This document shows positions 40,101 through 47,284 of a stretch of DNA of 64,000 nucleotides, piece by piece; position 1 is the stretch's first letter; every line of letters starts with the position of its first letter. This stretch comes from an uncultured bacterium (GTDB taxonomy: Bacteria; Cyanobacteriota; Vampirovibrionia; Gastranaerophilales; Gastranaerophilaceae). The stretch is taken from the NCBI GenBank assembly GCA_948964545.1, contig CAREDV010000003.1, forward strand, positions 62,001-126,000, given 5' to 3'. The notes under the pieces are model-generated. The model saw only the letters and a list, made by a program, of their open reading frames with translations. It searched no databases and was not told the origin of the DNA. The position numbers and the translations under genes were made by a program.

Positions 40101-40457
40101 CAATAATGTTTTGACAGGAGCGATTACAATATCGGGTTTTTCCTGTAAAATCCTTACCTGTTCTGCATAATCATATAGGTTTGGCGAAACCGCCTCGTAC
40201 ATTGAAATATTTTGGAAAGGGATTAAATCCGCCTGCTTTCCGAACGCTTTTAGCAAATCATTTTGATACTTCAAAGCGTTTTGTTCGGTTGAGGTTATTA
40301 CAAGGATTTTTTTGTCCGTAATCTTTTTTATTTTAGTGATTAAAAGTAATCTTAAAAGTGTTGTCAAACCCGTCACTGCAAACGAAAATTTCCGTGTCAG
40401 AAAACTTTCAAACAAGGAGTAATTTTCATTATTTTCAGGTGCAATTACTTTAAACAT
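37101..40457 (-). CDS. mfd: Transcription-repair coupling factor
   Basis: 1118 residues. UvrB-like N-terminal part (SPNLYDYAEQVRILQEKPDI), RNA polymerase interaction/CarD-like domain near 455-530 (EGEYVVHSIHGVGVYKGL), then the RecG-like motor: Walker A ICGDVGFGKTEVAMR, DEEH box (LLVIDEEHRFG), MSATPIPRTL, DILLATTIIENGIDIPNANT and QLRGRVGRS. The C-terminal TRCF domain is about 970-1080. It removes stalled RNA polymerase and recruits UvrA. The ATG is 6 nt from TAAAAT (preceded by TGC) with no Shine-Dalgarno. Confidence 0.96.
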   Translation of the reverse strand: MFKVIAPENNENYSLFESFLTRKFSFAVTGLTTLLRLLLITKIKKITDKKILVITSTEQNALKYQNDLLKAFGKQADLIPFQNISMYEAVSPNLYDYAEQVRILQEKPDIVIAPVKTLLEKFPTQSFYDKNSFTLKIGDEINNIAQKFVDLGYKRSTMVSDIGEFSIRGDIIDFYGLDKHPVRVELWGDEIVDIRYFNNETQKSIEKIQSAKIMPVYKFTIENGVPDEIKPEDEDGYFEGIEIYQNYFNTDMVGILDYFKDYILVFDETSELYSKYEFVDKNFEDQMQENLKLGLNIDLKGRNHIPFEDFIKKSAGFIKVALNNFLDSEMDEVIEFDTQPVQNFGANLDDIANFIASKQNYNIVIATDYPERVKEILKERDIFDVEYSESISSAGTILEDFKTIILTDRELFNKRTKEVTSSKRSYYKEKPEYIESINDIKEGEYVVHSIHGVGVYKGLSQQEIDGQLKDYLTIEYANKDRLHIPAEQINLLVRYRGSGALKPKLSRMGGKDWENTKNRVKKEVEQVAYDLLRLYAKRKMQQGIEFLPDTTWQVEMEEAFEFTETPDQMKAINDIKSDMESSQPMDRLICGDVGFGKTEVAMRGIFKAVTSGKQVAVVVPTTILAFQHYQTIMERFKPFGVNVELLSRFRSQKEQKETIKHLATGECDVVIGTHRLLQEGIVFKDLGLLVIDEEHRFGVRHKEKLKSLRENIDIITMSATPIPRTLYMSLSGIKDMSIINTPPKNRLPIRTYVGEWNENMVKNAIVHELDREGQVFYLYNRVETIDEFRMQLQKLVPNARIAIGHGQMNEKMLEKVIIDFANKEYDILLATTIIENGIDIPNANTMIIHNADKFGLAQLYQLRGRVGRSQRQAYCYCLYTKSKQITTDAVQRLKAIKEFTTLGSGYQIAMRDVEIRGVGNILGTKQHGHMVNVGFDTYCQLLEETVQELQGEVVDKTNPTIVDINVTAFIPDEWVGSAEQKMIEYKRLADVKSNIELDYITEEWKDRFAKPPESVENLIKLIKIRLCATDAKISVIRETEDNIRIYTPYNKAEWQILQRALPSEILKRIKFTIAPNSCTEGNSILLLNNSYMNFNEVFNILTDLFYYINKTKNDYTKK

Positions 40458-40494
40458 ATTATTATTTTAGCATAAATTATGATATAATTGCATT
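40458..40494. promoter_or_regulatory. Divergent leaderless promoters of mfd and the RgpF-like gene
   Basis: On the minus strand TGC-TAAAAT (40469-40464) lies 6 nt before the mfd ATG. On the plus strand TGA-TATAAT (40483-40488) lies 6 nt before the ATG at 40495. Both are extended -10 boxes and neither gene has a Shine-Dalgarno. The gap is only 37 bp. Confidence 0.6.
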
Positions 40495-41412
40495 ATGAAA
40501 AGAGCTGTTGTATTTGCGCATTACGATAAACAAAATTTGATTGACGATTATGTTGTGTATTATCTGAAAGCTTTGAAAGAGATTGCGTCAGAGGTGATTT
40601 TTGTCTCCTGCTGTAATGTTGAAAATTCTGAAAAGCTTGACGGAATTGCATCTCATATAATCGCAGAACCGCATAACGAGTATGATTTCGGCTCTTATAA
40701 GCGCGGATTTTTGTATCTTTTGCCGCGTTTGGATGAATTTGACGAACTTATCTTTGCAAACGACAGCTGTTTCGGCCCGTTTCGCAACTTAACTCCAATT
40801 TTCGATGAAATGGATGCTAAAGATTGTGATTTTTGGGGAATGACTAAAAATAAATTCGGTATAAACAAACATTTTAGAATAATTGAATACACCCAGCCGC
40901 ACGTTCAAAGTTATTTTCTGGTATTTAAGAAAAATATTTTAATGTCGCAATTTTTTAAAGATTTTATCAGCAATATAAAACACGAAGAAATTAAGTCAGA
41001 TATTATAAACAAGTATGAAATAGGGCTGACAGAATCTCTTGTTAAAGAGGGGTTTAGTTATAAAGTTTATGTCAATGCGTTTGAAAATGTTTCAAATATT
41101 GCAATCAACAAATGGCGGCAGATTATCTTAGAACACAATATGCCGTTAATGAAATGTTCGCTTCCGCGTTTGATTAACAAAAATTCCACAACAGTTGAGG
41201 GCTGGCAGAAAATAGTAAAACAGGTCAGCGATTATCCCGTTGAACTTATGGAAAATAATGTTAAAAGAATTCCCTATATTAGAAAAGGCAGACACACAAG
41301 TCCTATATGGCTGAAACGGTTTTTGTTTGATACTCTTGCACCATGTCCTTTTATTGTCAGAAAAATTTCCTCGCTCATTATTGCAAAATGCTTGCCGTTC
41401 CTAAGAGATTAA
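40495..41412 (+). CDS. Rhamnan synthesis protein F-like glycosyltransferase
   Basis: 305 residues. RgpF-family pattern: AVVFAHYDKQNLIDDYVVYY, EYDFGSYKRGF, LIFANDSCFGPFRNL, DCDFWGMTKN and the IQSYFLVF-like block QSYFLVFKKN. Members add side-chain sugars to rhamnose polymers and similar surface polysaccharides in the cytoplasm. No rhamnose synthesis gene is near, so the exact sugar is open. It is convergent with the GT2 gene that follows, overlapping its stop by 12 bp. The mRNA is probably leaderless. Confidence 0.8.
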   Translation: MKRAVVFAHYDKQNLIDDYVVYYLKALKEIASEVIFVSCCNVENSEKLDGIASHIIAEPHNEYDFGSYKRGFLYLLPRLDEFDELIFANDSCFGPFRNLTPIFDEMDAKDCDFWGMTKNKFGINKHFRIIEYTQPHVQSYFLVFKKNILMSQFFKDFISNIKHEEIKSDIINKYEIGLTESLVKEGFSYKVYVNAFENVSNIAINKWRQIILEHNMPLMKCSLPRLINKNSTTVEGWQKIVKQVSDYPVELMENNVKRIPYIRKGRHTSPIWLKRFLFDTLAPCPFIVRKISSLIIAKCLPFLRD

Positions 41413-42201
41413 AAACTTTTTAACCTGTCTTGCATACCACAAAGGTAAAAGCCCTAAAATTTTGAGAATGATTTTGAAATCTTTAGTCTGTTTGAAAACA
41501 TCCGTATAAGATTTAATCTGCAAATCAAACGGTGATTTGAAAGTTGATTTTTTTATGTAGCTTTCAGGGTGTAAGCGCCACCTGGTTAATTGCTCATCCA
41601 CATAGTAAAATTTTCCCCGATATGCAAGCTGTATCCATAAATGCCAATCCAAAAGATAATCAAGTTTAGGGTCAAAGTTTATCTTTAAAAGTTCCTCGCG
41701 TTTTGCCATAACAGCAGAAAATGTGAAAATCTTATTGCTCACAAAAAAATCGTAAAATAAATTACAAGGATATTTTTTCCCGCTTAAAATCTTTTTTGTT
41801 TTCTTTAATCTTTTGGAAAAAAGTTCTATCCTTTTTTCATCTCCAAAAAATTCACAATCGTTAAATATCAGAGCAACTTCGGGATATTTTTGAGCGATTT
41901 CAACTTTTTTCTCCAGATAATCTGGTGTAATCATATCGTCGCTTTCAAGAAATACAACCCAATCGCCTTTAGCCTCTTCAATCCCGCGTTTTACAGTGCC
42001 TTTAAGCCCGAGATTTTTCTCATTCACAAAAAGTTTAATTCTCTCATCATTGAATGATTTAATCACCTCAATTGACTTGTCTGTAGAGCAGTCATCGACA
42101 ATAATAAGCTCCCAATCGCTATATGTTTGATTAAGAACAGACTGAATAGTTTCACCGACATATTGTTCGTAATTGTAGCTTGCTGTGACAATCGAAATCA
42201 T
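41401..42201 (-). CDS. Family 2 glycosyltransferase
   Basis: 266 residues. GT-A signature: ISIVTASYNYEQYVGETIQS, VLNQTYSDWELIIVDDCSTD, LFVNEKNLGLKGTVKRGIEE, and the DxD box in VVFLESDDMI. The C-terminal part (LDYLLDWHLWIQLAYRGKFY and LTRWRLHPES) is typical of the family. It is a cytoplasmic transferase for surface glycan, next to the RgpF-like gene. The ATG has TATGAT 6 nt upstream without an RBS. Confidence 0.85.
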   Translation of the reverse strand: MISIVTASYNYEQYVGETIQSVLNQTYSDWELIIVDDCSTDKSIEVIKSFNDERIKLFVNEKNLGLKGTVKRGIEEAKGDWVVFLESDDMITPDYLEKKVEIAQKYPEVALIFNDCEFFGDEKRIELFSKRLKKTKKILSGKKYPCNLFYDFFVSNKIFTFSAVMAKREELLKINFDPKLDYLLDWHLWIQLAYRGKFYYVDEQLTRWRLHPESYIKKSTFKSPFDLQIKSYTDVFKQTKDFKIILKILGLLPLWYARQVKKFLIS

Positions 42202-42207
42202 AAATTA

Positions 42208-42213
42208 ATCATA
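42208..42213 (-). promoter_or_regulatory. -10 box of the GT2 gene
   Basis: TATGAT on the minus strand lies 6 nt before the ATG at 42201. The terminator hairpin of the next gene lies directly upstream, so there is little room for other signals. Confidence 0.4.
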
Positions 42214-42214
42214 T

Positions 42215-42249
42215 AAAAAACTCACCTTGATTACAAGGTGAGTTTTTTT
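42215..42249. terminator. Bidirectional terminator
   Basis: Arms CTCACCTTG and CAAGGTGAG close an ATTA loop, with A6 before and T7 after it. It ends the minus-strand gene at 42267 and shields the GT2 gene. Confidence 0.85.
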
Positions 42250-42266
42250 GTTATTGTGTAAATTTG

Positions 42267-42848
42267 TTATTTTTTTTCAGCAAATAATCTTTCGTACATT
42301 TTTTGTCTGTTGTTATGAATAGCGCCCTTTGTTTTTGCTACCATTTTATCAAATTGTTCAAGGTCATAGTGTGTCATATCTGCAATTGTTTGTTCTTTCA
42401 CGGCTAATGTTTCTCTTGCTACTTTAGCGTCAGATGCATTGTATGCAATAGCTTGTTCGCCATCAAAAACAGTATTAGTTAACTTTTCGGCAGGCTTATC
42501 TTTTTTTACGGGTTTGAACAAATCTTTAATATCATTCCACAATTTTTTGAAAGAGAAGTCTTTCATATATCTTGCAATTTCTTTGCGGTAGATAATACCT
42601 GTTACAACAGCAGCTGTTCCTACTGCTGCACCTGCAATTTTTAATGCTTTATGATCTTTTTTATATTCAAAATCTTCGCCGTTTTGCAATTTATCAACAT
42701 TTTTCAATGTTTGTTTTTGGAATTGGTCTTGTGACAAAGTTACAACTTTACCTTTAGGGTTAGTTACTTGAATTTTACCCTTTGTTGTTAATTGAACTTC
42801 ATTTCCGCCTACCATTACTGCGGGTCCGATTGTCATGTTGTTTGCCAT
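42267..42848 (-). CDS. Hypothetical protein, 193 aa, with one hydrophobic segment
   Basis: No family recognised. Residues about 1-65 are a small beta-rich module (MTIGPAVMVGGNEVQLTTKG, then KIQVTNPKGKVVTLSQDQF). Residues about 68-86 are a short hydrophobic stretch (ALKIAGAAVGTAAVVTGIIY) that could span the membrane, followed by a basic, helical C-terminal part. AAAGGT serves as RBS. The N-terminal GNEVQLTTKGKIQV pattern looks like a lineage-specific module. It is a single-gene unit with its own terminator. Confidence 0.55.
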   Translation of the reverse strand: MANNMTIGPAVMVGGNEVQLTTKGKIQVTNPKGKVVTLSQDQFQKQTLKNVDKLQNGEDFEYKKDHKALKIAGAAVGTAAVVTGIIYRKEIARYMKDFSFKKLWNDIKDLFKPVKKDKPAEKLTNTVFDGEQAIAYNASDAKVARETLAVKEQTIADMTHYDLEQFDKMVAKTKGAIHNNRQKMYERLFAEKK

Positions 42849-42943
42849 AAATTTTACCTTTCAAATTTACACACTTTTAGTTTCATGTAAACATGTGAAT
42901 AAATTTTTGTGCTATTTGTTAAGCAAGATATTAACAAATATTT

Positions 42944-42968
42944 ACAAAACAGGGGGAATATCCCCCTG
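42944..42968 (-). terminator. Terminator of nrdJ
   Basis: Perfect 8-bp arms CAGGGGGA and TCCCCCTG around a 3-nt loop. On the minus strand TTTT follows. It lies beyond the repeat that follows the nrdJ stop codon. Confidence 0.65.
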
Positions 42969-42983
42969 TACTCTCTCTTCTTG

Positions 42984-43076
42984 TCTTGCTCGCTCACGTT
43001 TAACGGGTCTGCGGTTGTTATCTGCAATGGCTTTGCCATTTTGCTAACAAGCCTAGCCCTCAGCTCGCTCGCGCTA
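42984..43076. repeat. Dispersed palindromic repeat, copy 2
   Basis: The core 42997-43054 is identical over 58 nt to copy 1. The far end (AGCTCGCTCGCGCTA) reaches the TAG stop codon of nrdJ at 43074-43076, in the same relation to the gene as copy 1 has to rpmB. Confidence 0.85.
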
Positions 43077-45050
43077 TGAACAACCGGAGTATCCGCATTT
43101 CAAACAGATGAAACATCCTTCTGCCATTTGAATTTCGTTTCCGCATTCAGGACATTTTACTGTTTTAATCTCGCCTGTCGGGTTGTATTCTTCAACAGCT
43201 TCTTCAACTACGACTTCTTCAACCTTTTCTTCTTCCTTCTTCTTATCCAAGTTCATTGGTTGGAATTGACGTGAGTTGTTTCTGTAAACAGTTATACCTT
43301 TAAGGTCGTTTTCAAATGCCAATACATAAGCTTCTTCGATATCTTTGCGAGTTGCATGTTCTTCAAAGTTTACTGTTTTTGATACAGCATTGTCTGTGTG
43401 AAGCTGGAATGCAGCCTGCATTTTTACGTGCCAGTAAGGTGAAACATCGTGTGCTGTAGTAAAGATGCGTTTAACTTCATCAGATACACCGTCAACGTGA
43501 GCTACAGAACCTGTTTTTGCAATTTTTGACATCAATTCGTCTGAATAGAAACCGTGTTCAATTGCATAATCTTTGAAAATCGGGTTAACTTCAAACATTT
43601 CAGTTCCGTCCATAATCAATCTTGAGAATACAAGACCGAATAGAGGTTCAACACCGCCTGAAGCAGAAGCTATCATTGAAATTGTACCTGTTGGAGCAAT
43701 ACATGTTGTTGTAGCGTTTCTGATACCGAATTTTTCGATTTGGCTGTCAAGTTCTTTCCATTGTTCATCTGAAATTTTACCTGCTGATTTACCTTTGTAT
43801 TTGTTATACAAGAAGTTTTGACCGTCGTAAACGCTTCCTTTAAAGTTGTTAAATTTACCTCTTTCTTTAGAAAGTTCGATAGATTCACATTTTGATTCGT
43901 AATCAATAAATTCCATAACTTCAGAAGCTAATTGAGTACCTTCTTTTGAAGCATAAGAGATGCCCATTTTCATAAGCATATCAGCCCAGCCCATTACGCC
44001 TAAGCCGATTTTTCTATTGTTTTGAACCATTTCGGAGATTTGGGGGAGCGGATAGTTATTAACTGCAATAACGTTATCCAAGAAACGGATAGCTGTTCTT
44101 GTTGTTTCAGCCAATAAATCCCAGTTAACAGAACCGTTTTCTACCATTCTGCCAAGGTTAATTGAACCTAAGTTACATGCTTCATAAGAAAGCAATGGAA
44201 CTTCGCCGCAAGGGTTAGTTGATTCAATCGGGCCTACCAAAGGAGTCGGATTATCGGCATTCATTTTGTCAATAAATACAATACCAGGTTCACCTGTTCT
44301 CCAAGCACCGTCAATGATTAAATCAAAAACTTTTCTTGCATCCATTGTACCTGCAGTTTCACCTGTGTGAGGTGCGACAAGTTCATACTCAGTACCATTT
44401 TTAACAGCTTCCATAAATTTATCTGTCAAAGCTACTGAAATATTAAAGTTATTTAATTTAGAAGTATCGTTTTTGCAGTTGATAAAATCTAAAATATCAG
44501 GGTGATCAACTCTTAAGATACCCATATTAGCACCGCGTCTTGTACCGCCTTGTTTAACTGCTTCAGTTGCAGCGTTAAATACTTCCATAAATGAAACAGG
44601 GCCTGATGAAACGCCCATAGTTGAGCGAACAACACTATTTCTTGGTCTTAAATTAGAGAATGAAAAACCTGTACCACCGCCTGATTTGTGAATAAGTGCA
44701 GTGTTTTTTACTGTTTCAAAAATACCTTCCAAACTGTCTTCAACCGGAAGAACGAAGCAAGCTGCCAATTGTCCTAATTCTCTGCCTGCGTTCATCAATG
44801 TTGGTGAGTTTGGCATAAAATATCTGTTTGTAATAGCTTTATAAAATCTGTCAGATAATTTATCAACATCTGACTGTGATTTCCCAAATTTCAAATCGCC
44901 TGCTGCGATAGTATCCGCTACACGTCTGAACATGTCAGCTGGAGTTTCGGTACAATTTCCGTCTTTATCTCTTTTTAAATACCTCTTTTCAAGAACTTTC
45001 ACTGCGTTTTCAGAAAGTTCAAGTTTTTCAATACATGTTGTATCAGTCAC
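43074..45050 (-). CDS. nrdJ: Adenosylcobalamin-dependent (class II) ribonucleoside-diphosphate reductase
   Basis: 658 residues. Class II pattern: NRYFMPNSPTLMNAGRELGQ, ACFVLPVEDSLEGIF (first redox Cys), HKSGGGTGFSFSNLRP, GTRRGANMGILRVDHPDI, ESTNPCGEVPLLSYEACNLG (radical Cys and Glu) and CIAPTGTISMIAS. The C-terminus carries a linker rich in Glu/Val and a zinc ribbon with the redox Cys (KCPECGNEIQ, CLKCGYSGC). It makes deoxyribonucleotides without oxygen, using cobalamin, which suits an anaerobic or microaerobic gut bacterium. The ATG has a good RBS (GGGGAGG). No cobalamin riboswitch is visible in the short upstream gap. Confidence 0.95.
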   Translation of the reverse strand: MTDTTCIEKLELSENAVKVLEKRYLKRDKDGNCTETPADMFRRVADTIAAGDLKFGKSQSDVDKLSDRFYKAITNRYFMPNSPTLMNAGRELGQLAACFVLPVEDSLEGIFETVKNTALIHKSGGGTGFSFSNLRPRNSVVRSTMGVSSGPVSFMEVFNAATEAVKQGGTRRGANMGILRVDHPDILDFINCKNDTSKLNNFNISVALTDKFMEAVKNGTEYELVAPHTGETAGTMDARKVFDLIIDGAWRTGEPGIVFIDKMNADNPTPLVGPIESTNPCGEVPLLSYEACNLGSINLGRMVENGSVNWDLLAETTRTAIRFLDNVIAVNNYPLPQISEMVQNNRKIGLGVMGWADMLMKMGISYASKEGTQLASEVMEFIDYESKCESIELSKERGKFNNFKGSVYDGQNFLYNKYKGKSAGKISDEQWKELDSQIEKFGIRNATTTCIAPTGTISMIASASGGVEPLFGLVFSRLIMDGTEMFEVNPIFKDYAIEHGFYSDELMSKIAKTGSVAHVDGVSDEVKRIFTTAHDVSPYWHVKMQAAFQLHTDNAVSKTVNFEEHATRKDIEEAYVLAFENDLKGITVYRNNSRQFQPMNLDKKKEEEKVEEVVVEEAVEEYNPTGEIKTVKCPECGNEIQMAEGCFICLKCGYSGCS

Positions 45051-45149
45051 ATTAACCTCCCCTGTTTCTTTATTATTATATAATATAACAATTTTATTGG
45101 GGCATGGGTTAATGTATTAAAAAAGATTTACAAAACTTACTAATTTTGT

Positions 45150-45168
45150 TATAATTAAAAGCGGAGGT
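45150..45168 (+). promoter_or_regulatory. Promoter -10 and RBS of the G-tract prepilin gene
   Basis: TGT-TATAAT (extended -10, 45150-45155) followed by GCGGAGG (45161-45167), 10 nt before the ATG at 45178. Both signals are strong, which supports the ATG before the G tract as the true start. Confidence 0.65.
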
Positions 45169-45177
45169 AAATAAATT

Positions 45178-45872
45178 ATGAAAAGTTTGAACATTAATCG
45201 CCTTGGGGGGGGGGCACTGAACCGCATTTAGCTTTCAATCTCGCAGAAATTTTAATTACCTTAGGCGTGCTCGGTGTTGTCGCAGCATTAACGATGCCGA
45301 TGTTGATTGCAAATTACCAGAAAAAGCAAACTGTTGAGTCATTAAAACAGGCATATAGTCTTTTGCAGCAGGCATATGAATTCGCTCAACAGGATTATGG
45401 AAGTATAGAATATTGGAATTATAAAAGCATGTCCAATGTTGCAATTAGAGATACGTTTTTTTTGCCGTATTTTAAATCTGCATCAGTACCTAAGTCTACT
45501 TATAAATATAATACTCCTAATTGGCCGATTTGGTCTGATGGAATGAAAAATGGCTATATATTTCCCGCCGATGCTGTTAGTTCTTGTTTACAGACACCTC
45601 AAAATTATTTGTATTGTTTTAGAAATTTGTACAACGGTCATGTAATTATTAATATTGATATTAATGGAATACAAAAAGGACCAAATCGCGTGGCGAGAGA
45701 TATATTTATGGTCGGATTTAATTCAGATTATGGTAATCGAATAGAATTTGAAGGCATAGTAACATATCAACATTGCAACAAAACTAGCGGTAATGGCAAC
45801 GCTTGCGGGTTGAAAATTCAACGTGACGGCTGGCGGATTAAAGATGATTATCCTTGGAGATCGGGGAGGTAA
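45178..45872 (+). CDS. Type IV prepilin-like protein, frame broken by a G10 tract (candidate phase-variable gene)
   Basis: From the ATG at 45178 (strong RBS) the frame reads MKSLNINRLGGGALNRI and stops at TAG after 17 codons. In another frame directly after the tract the reading gives GTEPHLAFNLAEILITLG, a typical prepilin cleavage region with Glu at +5, and continues for about 200 residues to 45872 (head domain with Cys pairs, NGIQKGPNRVARDIFMVGFN). The break lies in the G10 run at 45205-45214: eight or eleven G restore one continuous protein of about 231 residues. So the gene is OFF as sequenced. A shift by slipped-strand change of the tract is the likely cause; assembly error is the alternative. 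Confidence 0.75.
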
Positions 45873-45957
45873 ATTTAGGTGAATAATCTTTACAAAACGT
45901 CATAAGAATTTTTGCAGGTACATATGTTTATTATATAATTAGGACTGAGGTATCACA

Positions 45958-47208
45958 TTGAAACATTCAAAACTTACAGCCCTGATATTTATAGCGTTGG
46001 TTTTAGGCGTTATAGTTGGACATTTTGCCCCCGATTTTGCGGTTAAAATGAAACCTTTTGCGGTCATTTTTCTGCGAATGGTAAAGATGATTATCGCTCC
46101 ATTGTTGTTCGCGACTCTGGTTGTCGGCATTGCAGGTCATGGAGATGCTAAAAGATTAGGGAAAATCGGGCTTAAAACAGTTATTTATTTTGAAATCGTT
46201 ACGACTTTAGCTCTTGTAATCGGGCTTACAATGGCAAATATTTTCAAACCGGGAGTTGGATTTGTTACCGGCACTACTCCGCATGCACTGCATATGCAAG
46301 AAGCTGGTCTGATGGCAGGCGCTCAGGCACATACTTCAATCAGTGAAATGGTGACAAGTATTTTTCCGACAAGTATAGTTGATGCTATGGCACAGGGAAA
46401 TTTATTGCAAATCGTAGTGTTTTCAATATTTTTTGCGTTAGCAATTATTGCTGTAGGTAAAAAGGCACAGCCTGTTATTGATATTTTAAATTCGGTATCG
46501 CAGATTATGTTTAAATTTACCGAATACGTAATGTATTTTGCACCTTTAGGGATTTTTGGTGCAATCGCATCTACAATCGGTGCTAACGGCTTATCTGTGT
46601 TAAAAAGTTATTTTAAGATAATTGGAGCATTATATATTGCCTTGGCTGTATTTGTATTTCTGGTTTTGATTATTGCATGCAAAATTGTAAAAATTTCATT
46701 TAGAAGCCTTTTAAGAGCTTTGCAAGAACCAGCTTTACTTGCATTTACGACAGCTAGTTCAGAGGCAGCATTTCCAAAAGCTATGGATATTATGGAGCGT
46801 TTTGGAGTTCCGAAAAATATAGTAAGTTTTGTTATGCCGACGGGTTATACGTTCAATCTGGACGGAAGCACATTGTATCTTGCAATGGCAGTTATATTTT
46901 CATCACAGATTGTCGGGATAAATCTTGACTTAAATCAGCAATTAATTATAATGTTGGCATTGATGCTTACAAGTAAAGGTGTTGCGGGAGTTCCGAGAGT
47001 GTCTTTGATTGTATTGGCAGGAACTTTGGCAAGCTTTAATATTCCGATTCTCGGTGTTGCAATACTTTTGGGTATTGACCAAATCCTTGATATGGGAAGG
47101 ACAACGGTAAATTTAATCGGAAACTGCGTTGCAACGGTTGTAATTGCACGTTGGGAACGAGTTTTTGATTATGATAAAATGAGAGAATTTGTAAAAAAAG
47201 AAGGATAA
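45958..47208 (+). CDS. Dicarboxylate/amino acid:cation symporter (DAACS family)
   Basis: 416 residues with about eight hydrophobic segments. The family blocks are present: MKPFAVIFLRMVKMIIAPLL, TASSEAAFPKAMDIMERFGV (SSE-type re-entrant loop), FVMPTGYTFNLDGSTLYLAM (hairpin 2, substrate site) and GRTTVNLIGNCVATVV (Na+/substrate helix). It takes up glutamate, aspartate or C4-dicarboxylates through the inner membrane with Na+ or H+. The start is a TTG at 45958 with GAGG 7 nt upstream; no nearer ATG fits. A short remnant of the palindromic repeat begins right at its stop codon. Confidence 0.9.
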   Translation: MKHSKLTALIFIALVLGVIVGHFAPDFAVKMKPFAVIFLRMVKMIIAPLLFATLVVGIAGHGDAKRLGKIGLKTVIYFEIVTTLALVIGLTMANIFKPGVGFVTGTTPHALHMQEAGLMAGAQAHTSISEMVTSIFPTSIVDAMAQGNLLQIVVFSIFFALAIIAVGKKAQPVIDILNSVSQIMFKFTEYVMYFAPLGIFGAIASTIGANGLSVLKSYFKIIGALYIALAVFVFLVLIIACKIVKISFRSLLRALQEPALLAFTTASSEAAFPKAMDIMERFGVPKNIVSFVMPTGYTFNLDGSTLYLAMAVIFSSQIVGINLDLNQQLIIMLALMLTSKGVAGVPRVSLIVLAGTLASFNIPILGVAILLGIDQILDMGRTTVNLIGNCVATVVIARWERVFDYDKMREFVKKEG

Positions 47209-47243
47209 AGCGGGAACGAGTGTAAACGAGTGACTATCCAAGA
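47208..47243. repeat. Minimal derivative of the dispersed repeat
   Basis: Starting at the symporter stop codon, the sequence read in reverse gives TCTTGG...CACTCGTTTAC and ACTCGTTCCCGC. These are the two ends of the repeat family with the central hairpin missing. Confidence 0.45.
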
Positions 47244-47284
47244 TAAAGAAAGTGATACCAAAATTTATAAAGAGGGTAAAAATA

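Noticed and set aside
45050..45177. Cobalamin riboswitch before nrdJ
   Set aside because: The gap is only about 127 nt and is shared with a divergent gene; no B12-box-like sequence is visible.
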